Positions 25,932-33,533 of a stretch of DNA of 63,578 bases are shown here, piece by piece. The notes under the pieces were generated by a model. That model worked only from the letters and a program-made list of their open reading frames with translations. It did no database searches and had not been told where the DNA came from. The stretch is from DASUXY01 sp035301985 (lineage in GTDB: Bacteria > Bacillota > Bacilli > Bacillales > Amphibacillaceae). The stretch lies in assembly GCA_035301985.1 (NCBI GenBank), contig DATGTE010000016.1, positions 1 to 63,578 on the forward strand, given 5' to 3'. The first letter of the stretch is position 1. Each line of letters begins with the position of its first letter. The translations under genes were made by a program, and so were the position numbers.

Positions 25932-26808
25932 AATCTTTAGTGAGAGTTTCTGTGATACTGTTAAAGTCAGGATTATATTTAAAAGCATTCATTACCTGAA
26001 GTATATTTTTACCCTGGTTACCTAATAAATGAGTTTTCGTATTAATTTCATCCACAGTACTGGAGAAATTAGAAAGATAGTTCTTATCTTCACGATTTAA
26101 TCTTAGCATGAAATAAAAGTGCATGATTCCAACTGCTACATTGGCCGCGTGATAGGATTTATCCAAAGGTCTTTTACTCTCAAGAATTGTAGATGTTACT
26201 AAACCATCTGGTTCCGCGCAAGCCAAAGGATCTGGGAACAGACAGTTAACCATATCATCTATGAATAAAGCATTGTGTATAAACTCATGGTAAATATTTT
26301 CGGCTATATCAATAACAGACCATTGAGGTTGAATATTCAGCCAAATAAATCCTAGATAGCCAGAAACTGAACCTCCTCCAAACCCTTCATTTTTAACGAC
26401 GTAGATAGTGCTTATATATTGATTAATGAGATTATATAAATCGTTATGTAAGGTTTTAAGTAAGGATAATGCAGTTCGGATTTTATATATTATTTCACTT
26501 TGTTCACTTTCAGGGAATAAGTGTTTATTGTTTAAGGTGTTTTCGTTAGATAACAACCCATTTTCAATCATTTTTTGAGTATGTTCTTGATTGTTAAATT
26601 CAATAATTATTTCCCTATTAAATGAAAGATTGGAATTTTGAAGGGAATTTAAAACCTCAATAAATTGTTTTTTTATCTCCATTTCTCCACTGTTTTTGCA
26701 ATAGCCTTCTCCTTTAATATATTCAATGACAGAAACTAGGTTGTTTTGAAGATGATTGTAATTTAAAAATGGGAAGTCTATACTCTTGGCAATCTTATAA
26801 GTCTCCAT
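25930..26808 (-). CDS. HExxH-type peptide beta-hydroxylase-like protein
   Basis: The 292-aa protein has HEFIH at residues 174-178 and, 35 residues later, KRPLDKSYH (Arg213, Pro214, His220). This fits the mod_HExxH family (TIGR04267 type; aKG-HExxH peptide beta-hydroxylases), in which the two His and a downstream His bind a metal and the RP..H segment is conserved. Such enzymes hydroxylate side chains of ribosomally made peptides. The N-terminal half is poorly conserved, as usual. GAGG lies 9 nt before the ATG. A 50-codon ORF with a strong ribosome binding site lies upstream on the same strand and is the best substrate candidate. Family assignment is from motif and context, not a search. Confidence 0.72.
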   Translation of the reverse strand: METYKIAKSIDFPFLNYNHLQNNLVSVIEYIKGEGYCKNSGEMEIKKQFIEVLNSLQNSNLSFNREIIIEFNNQEHTQKMIENGLLSNENTLNNKHLFPESEQSEIIYKIRTALSLLKTLHNDLYNLINQYISTIYVVKNEGFGGGSVSGYLGFIWLNIQPQWSVIDIAENIYHEFIHNALFIDDMVNCLFPDPLACAEPDGLVTSTILESKRPLDKSYHAANVAVGIMHFYFMLRLNREDKNYLSNFSSTVDEINTKTHLLGNQGKNILQVMNAFKYNPDFNSITETLTKD

Positions 26809-26861
26809 ATACTTTAGCCTCTTTCTTTTAAAATATATTTAAATGTGTCTTCCCCCCAAAA

Positions 26862-26957
26862 TCATGATAAATACATAATTTGAGGGGATATAAGTTCTGA
26901 AGTATCAATATTCAAGGATATTTTATAATTATGAATGTTTTTAATAATTTTCAACAT
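26862..26957 (-). CDS. possible second small peptide (31 codons)
   Basis: An ATG lies 3 nt after the stop of the 50-codon ORF and opens a 31-codon frame (begins MLKIIKNIHNYKIS). There is no separate ribosome binding site, so it would need translational coupling. It may simply be leader DNA. Listed because it sits directly before the hydroxylase-like gene. Confidence 0.25.
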   Translation of the reverse strand: MLKIIKNIHNYKISLNIDTSELISPQIMYLS

Positions 26958-26960
26958 AAA

Positions 26961-27113
26961 TTATTTTTTATTAGCTTTCTTCCTGGTTTCTTCTCTATCA
27001 TCTTCGTGTATAATCATTCTAAGCACGACAGTACCACGACCTCGTACATCAGAGTTCTCATTAAAATGAATATTCATGTAATGTGAAATGTTAGACTTTG
27101 TTTTAGTTGACAC
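26961..27113 (-). CDS. candidate RiPP precursor peptide (50 aa)
   Basis: GTG start with AAGGAGG 9 nt upstream (an in-frame ATG at 27119 is closer to the Shine-Dalgarno sequence and less likely). The product begins MSTKTKSNISHYMNIHF, continues with NENSDVRGRGTVVL, and ends in a highly charged tail (HEDDREETRKKANKK). It has His, Asn and Asp residues that could be hydroxylated, no Cys, and no double-Gly leader. It is the first gene of the minus-strand unit with the HExxH enzyme. Precursor status is inference from size, ribosome binding site and neighbour. Confidence 0.55.
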   Translation of the reverse strand: MSTKTKSNISHYMNIHFNENSDVRGRGTVVLRMIIHEDDREETRKKANKK

Positions 27114-27200
27114 AAACATACACCTCCTTATAACATAAAGTATAATCGGAATAATCTATAATTTAACAAAAGTCAATACACATAAGAAAGGGTTGGTAAT

Positions 27201-27815
27201 ATGCACCCTAAAGTAACGGGATATGCCTTTATAAATCATCCCATACCTGATCTTTTTAAGAAATTAGCAAATGATTATATTGAAAAGGAGTACGGTACAT
27301 GGATTTATCGGCATAAGAGTAACTATTATGATATAAAAACTTTGAATAACCTTGTTAATCTTGATTGTATGAATTGCCATCTAGCACACACTAGGCTTTG
27401 TTGTGAGGGAAGCACACCTTATCCCATATTAGAGAATGAACGAGAAAAAATAATGGCAAAATCTGATGAAATATTTGCAAACACATTAACTAAAGAAGAA
27501 TATGAAAAGGTAAGCTCTATAATGGAGTATCATAACGCTAAACCAATCATAGATGACGAGGGTAACTTCGCAACACCTTGTAATAGCTGCATTTTTTTTA
27601 ATAAATTTGATAACGGTTCGTACGGATGTTCTATTCATAGACATGCTCTTAACCAAAAAATACCTTATACGGCATTAAAACCCTCCGCTTGCCTAATGTA
27701 CCCTTTGGATGTGTTAACACTGGATAATGGAGGGTATTTTCTTCTAGGTATTGATGTTGGTACAGTTGTAGATATATATCCTTATAAAAAAAGGAAGAAA
27801 TTGTATATGGAGTGA
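27201..27815 (+). CDS. cysteine-cluster protein, DUF3109/YkgJ-like
   Basis: The 204-aa protein has eight cysteines in the pattern C56xxC59, C67C68, C127xxC130, C143 and C164, with the segment CSIHRHALNQKIPYTALKPSACLMYPL that is typical of DUF3109/YkgJ proteins. The cysteines may bind an iron-sulfur cluster or zinc; the biochemical role is unknown. AAAGGG precedes the ATG. It is divergent from the candidate precursor and translationally coupled to the next gene (GTGA overlap). Being inside the cassette suggests a role in maturation or protection. Confidence 0.65.
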   Translation: MHPKVTGYAFINHPIPDLFKKLANDYIEKEYGTWIYRHKSNYYDIKTLNNLVNLDCMNCHLAHTRLCCEGSTPYPILENEREKIMAKSDEIFANTLTKEEYEKVSSIMEYHNAKPIIDDEGNFATPCNSCIFFNKFDNGSYGCSIHRHALNQKIPYTALKPSACLMYPLDVLTLDNGGYFLLGIDVGTVVDIYPYKKRKKLYME

Positions 27816-28081
27816 AAGAGAATAACAAAGGTTTCAGTAGATGGAATCAGTTTGATTTAAAACATTTATGTGTAAACGAAGAGCAAAGAAATAAATTGTA
27901 TAGTGGTAACAGTGATGACCCTTTTTATAAAAGGGATATACCCAATGACATCTATAATAAATCCGACTATAAACCGTTGTACCAAGAAGAAAAAAATGTA
28001 ATATGTTATTTATTCAGCGAAGAAGATTTTGACTTTATAAATAAAAAGACTTCTGAACTTAGCGATCAAATAATTAATTGA
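27812..28081 (+). CDS. unknown 89-aa cassette protein
   Basis: The GTG start overlaps the preceding stop by four bases (GTGA), a sign of translational coupling. The protein is hydrophilic, rich in Asn, Asp, Lys and Tyr, with two Cys (near residues 20 and 65) and no membrane segment. I do not recognise any family. Its fixed coupling to the Cys-cluster gene suggests the two products act together. Confidence 0.6.
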   Translation: MKENNKGFSRWNQFDLKHLCVNEEQRNKLYSGNSDDPFYKRDIPNDIYNKSDYKPLYQEEKNVICYLFSEEDFDFINKKTSELSDQIIN

Positions 28082-28173
28082 TGTTGTATATACATGTAAT
28101 AGTTCAACTAGTGAATATAAGATGTCATTGCCTTATCCATGCTTATGATCCCTAAGGTGTAACTGTTTGAGTA

Positions 28174-28252
28174 AAGGAGCCATACTATTGAATAATCTAA
28201 TTTAACTCCCCCCATTTTTCTATGTAAAAATATGAACATTTCTTTTGGGGGA
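28174..28252 (+). promoter_or_regulatory. candidate translational attenuator of MFS gene
   Basis: AAAGGAG (28173-28179) precedes a five-codon ORF, TTG-AAT-AAT-CTA-ATT-TAA (28188-28205). Two bases later TCCCCC (28207-28212) can pair with GGGGGA (28247-28252), the ribosome binding site of the MFS gene. Stalling of a ribosome on the mini-ORF would free the site, as in erm/cat-type leaders. No experimental support. Confidence 0.45.
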
Positions 28253-28259
28253 TATAAAA

Positions 28260-29459
28260 TTGAATAAAAACTTTTCCCTATTATTAATAGGGCAGTCACT
28301 TGCAAATATTGGTGATGTGCTGTATATGGTAGGTATTATTAGCGCAATTTTTGGCTTAACGGGGTCCGCTACTATGGCATCTTTTGTGCCATTTACGATT
28401 ACTACATCAATGTTTTTGTCTAATCTATTGACACCCTTGTTGATTGAAAGAGTGAACTTGAAATGGTTATTGGCTGGTTCACAACTGGGAAAAACAATCC
28501 TAATAGTTATATTAGGATTGTTTTTAATCAGTATATCAGGATCAAACTATTATTGGATATTCTTAATAATATCTGGGATTGCATTGCTCGACGGATGTGC
28601 TAATCCAATAATGCATTCAATGATACCGCAATATGTAAATTCGGATAAGCTAGTACAAGCAAACGGAATAGTTGAAACAGTAACACAGCTTATTCAGACT
28701 GTTATGTGGTTTGTAGGGAGTTTATTTTTAGTATTGACAAACCCGCAACAAATTGTTTGGATTGTTAGCTTTATGTTTGTAGTATCAAGTGTTTTGTTGT
28801 GTTTCCTTGAAAGTGTTGACCAACAAGAAGAAATACAAAAGGGCAAATTAAATCTGATTAAAAAGGGTTGGAACGATTTATTATCTACCCCTGTATTACG
28901 AAAAATAGCAGTAATGGAAGTATTGGAAACCATAGCTGGAACTGTTTGGATTGCTGCTATTTTATATGTATTTGTCAATGAGGCGCTACAAGTTGGCGAA
29001 GAATGGTGGGGGTTTATTAATGGTACTTTCTTTTTAGGATTAATAGTAGGTAGCATATATTGTATAAAATATTCTATTGTGGTGGAGAAAAACCTAAGTA
29101 AACTAATTTTTATTAGTTCATTATTTAGTTTTATAGTAACAATACTATTTGGAATAACCAGCATTCCAATTATAGCCCTATTAATATCACTTGTAATTGG
29201 GATTTCAGAACAAGTAAGGACAATTCCACTACAAACAATAATCCAAACTAGCGTTCCAAAGAAAGAGTTACCCACGGTTTACACATCCTTAGGGGCTGTT
29301 TCAACGGGTGTATTTGGAGTTGCGTCTCTTGTTATGGGAATATTGGCAGACTTGGTTGGAGTTAGAAGTGTCTTCCTTGTCTCAGGAGTGTTGCTCGCTA
29401 TTGTTACTGTGATTGTATATAGAAACAAGTATTTGTTTGTTCGAAATATAGTAGAGTAA
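28260..29459 (+). CDS. MFS exporter, macrolide-efflux-like
   Basis: The 399-aa protein has 12 predicted membrane segments and the N-terminus LLLIGQSLANIGDVLYMVGII typical of the MefA/MFS_3 exporters. It probably exports the product of the adjoining peptide-modification genes or gives resistance to a ribosome-targeting drug. The TTG start at 28260 has GGGGGA 8 nt upstream, and that site is predicted to be sequestered by an upstream CCCCC tract. A hairpin follows the stop. Substrate unknown. Confidence 0.85.
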   Translation: MNKNFSLLLIGQSLANIGDVLYMVGIISAIFGLTGSATMASFVPFTITTSMFLSNLLTPLLIERVNLKWLLAGSQLGKTILIVILGLFLISISGSNYYWIFLIISGIALLDGCANPIMHSMIPQYVNSDKLVQANGIVETVTQLIQTVMWFVGSLFLVLTNPQQIVWIVSFMFVVSSVLLCFLESVDQQEEIQKGKLNLIKKGWNDLLSTPVLRKIAVMEVLETIAGTVWIAAILYVFVNEALQVGEEWWGFINGTFFLGLIVGSIYCIKYSIVVEKNLSKLIFISSLFSFIVTILFGITSIPIIALLISLVIGISEQVRTIPLQTIIQTSVPKKELPTVYTSLGAVSTGVFGVASLVMGILADLVGVRSVFLVSGVLLAIVTVIVYRNKYLFVRNIVE

Positions 29460-29499
29460 ATTTAGCAAGGTTTTTTAAAAAAATACCTTGTTAAATTTT
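29458..29499 (+). terminator. terminator after MFS gene
   Basis: AAATTTAGCAAGGT pairs with ACCTTGTTAAATTT (14 bp with one G-T), then TTTTG-type flank. The 5' arm begins at the stop codon. The rest of the gap to 29853 has a short open stretch (about 29522-29672) without a start codon, possibly a gene remnant, and the recombinase promoter. Confidence 0.65.
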
Positions 29500-29741
29500 G
29501 TAACCTAATCAGTTTGAAAACACCAGACCATCTATGTAAGAGAAGAGACTAAAAAGTTATTAGGATTGCAATTTTCAATTGAAAATGTGGAAAACGATTA
29601 CTTTAAATGTTGGAATGTCTTCAGTTCAATTAGATATAAAGAGCCTATTCTGCTATCTCCAGTAATTCAATAAATAATATTTTCTTTATTTCGCCCATGT
29701 AAGTACATTCTTTATGGAGAGAAAACGTACTATAAGTGTTA

Positions 29742-29808
29742 TAATCGTACATTTATTTTCCTGATATGACAGTGTTCATATCTTTTTTTGTTTATTAATG
29801 TACGATTA
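29742..29808 (+). promoter_or_regulatory. recombinase operator: separated 12-bp inverted repeat
   Basis: TAATCGTACATT (29742-29753) and AATGTACGATTA (29797-29808) are perfect 12-bp inverted repeats 43 nt apart. The second lies in the spacer of the recombinase promoter, so it could be an operator or a recombinase binding site. Confidence 0.5.
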
Positions 29809-29819
29809 CATGCTATTAT
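29791..29819 (+). promoter_or_regulatory. extended -10 promoter of the recombinase gene
   Basis: TTTATT (29791-29796), 17-nt spacer, TGCTATTAT (29811-29819) with an extended -10 TG. It lies 34 nt before the start codon. Confidence 0.55.
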
Positions 29820-29853
29820 GTATACAAAACATACATTTAAGGGTGGTTATTTT

Positions 29854-30444
29854 ATGTCCAAAAGATCAAAAATATATCGGGTAGAGCCACTTCGAAAAAC
29901 GGATGAAATTGAAGAAATGAAATGGGCAATCAGGCGAGGAAATAAAGGTACACCAAAACGTCGAGAACTGGCCGAAAGGGATGGGCTCATTTTTTTAATG
30001 GGCATTAATACAGGTTTACGTGTGAATGATTTGGTTCGTTTGAAGGTTCGTGATGTAAGGGATGGAATAACCTTTCAGATCCGTGAAGGAAAAACGGATA
30101 AATTACGTGAAATTAATGTGGGTATGCTCCAGGATGAAATTGAGTCTTTTATTGATGGAAAACATTCAGATGACTATTTATTTGAGAGTCAGAAAGGCAA
30201 CAATCATATTACCACCACACAAGTGTATCGAATTTTAAATGATGCAGCTGATTTTCTTGGTCGTGATGATATAGGAACACACACGATGAGAAAGACGTTT
30301 GGTTATCATCATTACAAGCGTTTTAAAGATGTAGCGATTTTACAGGAGATTTTTAATCATTCGGCTCCGAGTATAACAATGCGTTATATCGGTATTAGAC
30401 AAGATGAAATCAATGAATCATTAAGTGATTTTAGATTAGGTTAG
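29854..30444 (+). CDS. short tyrosine recombinase
   Basis: The 196-aa protein consists mainly of the catalytic domain of a tyrosine recombinase: Arg56 in TGLRVNDL, His143 and Arg146 in THTMRKTF, His169 in NHSAPS, and nucleophile Tyr178 in MRYIGI. It lacks an arm-binding domain, like small stand-alone Bacillus recombinases (YoeC type). The start at 29854 has AGGGTGG 7 nt upstream. It is the likely mover of the 5-kb element, although such short proteins may also resolve dimers. Confidence 0.85.
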   Translation: MSKRSKIYRVEPLRKTDEIEEMKWAIRRGNKGTPKRRELAERDGLIFLMGINTGLRVNDLVRLKVRDVRDGITFQIREGKTDKLREINVGMLQDEIESFIDGKHSDDYLFESQKGNNHITTTQVYRILNDAADFLGRDDIGTHTMRKTFGYHHYKRFKDVAILQEIFNHSAPSITMRYIGIRQDEINESLSDFRLG

Positions 30445-30539
30445 AAAGAATTTATGGTGAATGATTGTTGGTTTTATGTTATTCTATAGTTAGAAAGTTA
30501 AACTGTTGAATAATCACACTGGAAAAGGGGAATCATATA

Positions 30540-30866
30540 ATGGCACAAACAAAAGAACGAGGTGCTAAGATGATGAAACGAGAGAATGTTCGGTTTAAAA
30601 GGAAATCCCAAGTTACTATTCCACATGAAATTGTTGAAGCGTTAAACCTTAAAGAAGGCGATGATCTCGAGTGTCGTTTAGAGAATGGGAAAATTGTATT
30701 TGTTCCAATGGTTTCTGTTCCAAGAGATCAGGCGTGGTTTTGGACGGAAGAATGGCAAAAAGAAGAGCGTGAAATTGAACAACAAATTAAAGATGGACAG
30801 CTTACAAATCCGATGAGCCTTGATGATACATTGGCTGATTTAGACAAAATATCAAAGGAACAATAA
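30540..30866 (+). CDS. AbrB/MazE-type DNA-binding protein
   Basis: The 108-aa protein has an N-terminal swapped-hairpin AbrB domain (RFKRKSQVTIPHEIVEALNLKEGDDLECRLENGKIVFVP is split over residues 18-56) and an acidic C-terminal helix (TLADLDKISKEQ). This resembles antitoxins, but no toxin gene follows: the element ends within about 15 bp of the stop. It may be an orphan antitoxin or a regulator of the element. AAAGGGGAA precedes the ATG. Confidence 0.82.
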   Translation: MAQTKERGAKMMKRENVRFKRKSQVTIPHEIVEALNLKEGDDLECRLENGKIVFVPMVSVPRDQAWFWTEEWQKEEREIEQQIKDGQLTNPMSLDDTLADLDKISKEQ

Positions 30867-30886
30867 TCCATTGAAATTTAGACGAA

Positions 30887-31298
30887 CACATACAAGTCCA
30901 AGGACTAGCAAAAATAATGCAGTCGCCTTTGCAAAATAGATATTGATCCTAGCAGTCGGTATGGTTAATAAACGATAGATAAACGTATTTTTTCCAAACC
31001 AATCCCGATACCAAATAAAAAATACATATATAATAAGCGTTACAATACAAATTCCTATCGAACCGTACACCCAAATCGAATTCATAATCGACTCAAATGA
31101 CATTGGACCATAGTCTAAGAGAAACTCTTCCTTAGAAACCATATCTCCGTAAATTACATCGCCCGCACGCTTGATGTATAGTTTACTTTCGAAAATGACA
31201 CCGGTTACTTGTAAAATGATTGTAACTCCGATTAAAATAAGATACATTTTCATAAAACGATTCCATTCAAAATTGACTAGTTTCAAATACTCGTTCAT
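30887..31298 (-). pseudogene. 5' part of ABC permease gene interrupted by insertion
   Basis: Starts with ATG overlapping the ATPase stop (ATGA). About 135 codons encode the N-terminal half of a membrane permease (YLILIGVTIILQVTGVIF; SIGICIVTLIIYVFFIWYRD; ALFLLVLGLV). The frame then runs into element DNA and stops at 30852. The C-terminal half lies at 25447-25869. The ATPase, permease and accessory order resembles YtrA-type GntR-ABC operons. Confidence 0.78.
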
Positions 31299-31984
31299 GC
31301 TCGATACACCTCTCTCATCACATCAAAGACTGATTTTCCTTCCCGTTCCCGAACTTCTTCAGTATTGAATTGTTTTGAAACAACCCCATCATCAATCAGT
31401 ACCACTTGATCGATTAAATGTTCGATATCGTGAATTTCATGGGTCGTTATGATGACTCCTCGGTCTTCTATTAAATGACTTGTAAATACACTGGCAATCT
31501 GTTCTCGACTGAACATATCAATCCCAGAAAAAGGTTCATCCATGAGTACAAAGTCTACATCGGGGGCCATTCCGAGGAGAAGATTCACTTTAGCCGTATT
31601 CCCTTTTGACAAATCGGCAATTCAATCCATCTTTTCCAGCTGAAAAAAATGGAGCAATTCGATCGCTCGCTCATCATTCCAACTATCATAAAAATCTTTC
31701 ATAAAATCCATAGCATCCACAATACGCATTCCTGATGGCATTGTCATGGCATCTGGAATAAACGTTATTTTTTCGTAGCTTTTTTTATTCACTTTTTTTC
31801 CGTTCAGTAAAATGGATCCGCGATCAATAGGGATAAGACCCATAACTGCCTTCAAAAGCGTCGTCTTACCAGCCCCATTCACACCGATGAGAGATGTAAT
31901 CTCTTCTCGATGAGCTGTAAATGTCACACCTTTTAATACTTTTTTTCGCCCAAATGCTTTCGTTATCTGCTTCACTTCAATCAT
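31295..31984 (-). pseudogene. ABC transporter ATPase with in-frame TGA
   Basis: The 5' part has Walker A (GVNGAGKTT), the 3' part the signature region (DLSKGNTAKVNLLLG), Walker B (FVLMDEPFSGID) and the switch His (IITTHEI). The two are in the same frame, split by a single TGA at 31624-31622 between KMD and IADLSKGN, most simply a CGA-to-TGA change. Without it the protein would be about 229 aa, normal for a YtrB-type ATPase. The start ATG overlaps the GntR stop. With the permease split as well, the transporter cannot work. Confidence 0.85.
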
Positions 31985-32369
31985 CTGAATCCCCCTTCTC
32001 CTGATCGTCTTTTTCATAATTCTTCTTAATTACCTCAATTGCCTCATCTAACGGAACATGAATCGAACGGATGGAGGTAATAAATGAATTTACTGCCTGC
32101 AAAATGAGTTCATCTTTAACAGCATGCAATACTTGTTCATCTTTCGTAATCCGGCTAGGTAAATTCCCCTCCGTATAGATCAAACCTTGTTCCTCCATTT
32201 CTTTATAAGCGCGCTGTGCAGTGTTTGGGTTAATTTTTAACATCTTTGCTAGTTCTCTACGTGAGGGGATTTCCTGTCCCGGTTTAAGAGAACGAGAAGC
32301 CATTTGTTCTTTAAAATGCTGAATCACTTGGACATACACAGGGACCCGGTTATTAAACGTTATTTTCAT
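31977..32369 (-). CDS. GntR-family regulator of YtrA type
   Basis: The 130-aa protein has an N-terminal GntR winged helix (VPVYVQVIQHFKEQM; SRRELAKMLKINPNTAQRAYKEMEEQGLI) and a short helical C-terminal dimerisation tail, as in YtrA. It starts at 32369, with GGGAG upstream. It is the first gene of the decayed ABC operon and looks intact. Two similar 20-bp palindromes upstream are its probable operators. It may now act as a repressor with no functional transporter. Confidence 0.88.
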   Translation of the reverse strand: MKITFNNRVPVYVQVIQHFKEQMASRSLKPGQEIPSRRELAKMLKINPNTAQRAYKEMEEQGLIYTEGNLPSRITKDEQVLHAVKDELILQAVNSFITSIRSIHVPLDEAIEVIKKNYEKDDQEKGDSDD

Positions 32370-32420
32370 AAATACAACTCCCACTCTTGATGTTTCACGA
32401 TATGACTCATTGTTTTCAAC

Positions 32421-32490
32421 TGTACTAATCAGTTAATACACTGAAGTTAAAAAATCCCCCAATGACTATCTGTATTAACTACTTCATACA
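32421..32490 (-). promoter_or_regulatory. tandem operators of the YtrA-type regulator
   Basis: TGTACTAATCAGTTAATACA (32421-32440) and TGTATTAACTACTTCATACA (32471-32490) share the form TGTAnTAA-N4-TTnATACA, each with one mismatch between arms. Centre-to-centre distance is 50 bp. A promoter candidate (TTGGGG, 18 nt, TATTAA on the minus strand) overlaps the proximal site. The remaining 490 bases up to 32978 hold nothing else I can name. Confidence 0.6.
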
Positions 32491-32978
32491 CCTTTTAAAC
32501 TGAATTATACGTCTCTTTCATTAAATGTCGAGTGAAATTTTTGAAAATTTATATAAATGGAGTGAGTGTGGAAATTCCTATCTTGATTAGGTATAATTTG
32601 ACATAATCGAACATAAAATGACATCTGTAAATCTTCCAGTAGTGCATATTCATCGTTATTTACCAACAGAACTCTCGATTTGTCTGTTCTTCAAAGTAAA
32701 CATGAAAACTTTGAGTTCCAATATTGAGAAGGCATAAATTTCCCAGTTATTTTACTAAATAGATCGGGCGATCACTTATAAGCAAATTGTAAAGAGCGTT
32801 AATACTTTAAAATGAGTACAACCCAATGAACGATTGAACCATTACCATACATTGCGCCATCAATAATAATCTCTAATTCAACACTTTTATATGAACTTGT
32901 AACTTGTTGTTCATATTCCGTTCATAATCAAGATCTATCATTGTTATTAAGCTATAAAAGATAAATGGAGAGATTTCA

Positions 32979-33371
32979 GTGAATCAATATAGTAAAATCT
33001 TATTACGTTTCTCAGCTCTATTTGCATTGGTTGGAGCCATTCTCGGTTCACATATGGCAGGTGCTGGAAGTTATGCATTTAAGTCTGTCCATGCACACGT
33101 ACTCGTCGTCGGTTGGTTAACACTATTTGCATGGTCTGTATATTATAAATTATTCACACCTGTAAACAAAGGCCTTGCAAAATTTCATGTGTGGACCGCC
33201 ATTATTGGTTCAATTGGTTTAACAGTTGGTATGTGGCTCTACTATGTACGACCATTCGACCTCGCTGATTCCGTAACAACAATCTTCTTTATTGTTGGAG
33301 GTTCCATTTTACTCATCAGTTTTGTTTTATTTGCGGTTTTAACATTTATGAAAACAGAAAATGAAACGTAA
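32979..33371 (+). CDS. small cytochrome-oxidase-subunit-I-like membrane protein
   Basis: The 130-aa protein has four transmembrane helices. The second begins with SVHAHVLVVGWLTLFAWSVYY, a His-rich segment like the haem-ligand helices of cbb3-type oxidase subunit I and NnrS-like proteins. Too short to be an oxidase; such proteins are common in Bacillaceae, and a role in haem or gas binding is only a guess. The GTG start has GGAGAG upstream. Single gene with a terminator. Confidence 0.75.
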   Translation: MNQYSKILLRFSALFALVGAILGSHMAGAGSYAFKSVHAHVLVVGWLTLFAWSVYYKLFTPVNKGLAKFHVWTAIIGSIGLTVGMWLYYVRPFDLADSVTTIFFIVGGSILLISFVLFAVLTFMKTENET

Positions 33372-33404
33372 ATCTTTTTCATGGCAAAAACAACCAATAC
33401 GAGG

Positions 33405-33440
33405 AGGAGTAGGATTACATTTGCGTAGTCTACTCCTTTT
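33405..33440 (+). terminator. terminator
   Basis: AGGAGTAG (33405-33412) and CTACTCCT (33430-33437) form an 8-bp stem followed by TTTTC. Confidence 0.65.
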
Positions 33441-33533
33441 CTCTATGCTTATTTATTCTTACCAACGAAAGGAATAAAATATTTATTTACGTTCAAGATA
33501 AAGGTGAATCATAAAATGAAGGAGGACAATCAG

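Larger units (their letters stand above)
25870..30880. mobile_element. integrated element of about 5 kb with tyrosine recombinase and peptide-modification cassette
   Basis: This block interrupts the permease gene of a GntR-ABC operon. It contains, left to right, an HExxH peptide-hydroxylase-like gene and two tiny ORFs (minus), a Cys-rich DUF3109-like gene, an 89-aa gene, an MFS gene, a tyrosine recombinase and an AbrB-type gene (plus). The DNA is visibly more AT-rich than its surroundings. No long direct repeats are apparent at the ends, so the borders are estimated to within about 20 bp from where the permease reading frame breaks off. Confidence 0.7.

Noticed and set aside
29522..29672. Open stretch of about 50 codons after the MFS gene
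   Set aside because: No start codon or ribosome binding site and no family I can recognise. At most a gene remnant.
25860..30900. Long direct repeats as att sites of the 5-kb element
   Set aside because: I compared the two junctions by eye and found only 3-4 base matches, too short to call.
31622..31624. In-frame TGA in the ABC ATPase as selenocysteine or recoding
   Set aside because: The position is not a redox site, no SECIS-like hairpin is apparent just downstream, and the rest of the operon is also broken. A nonsense mutation is simpler.
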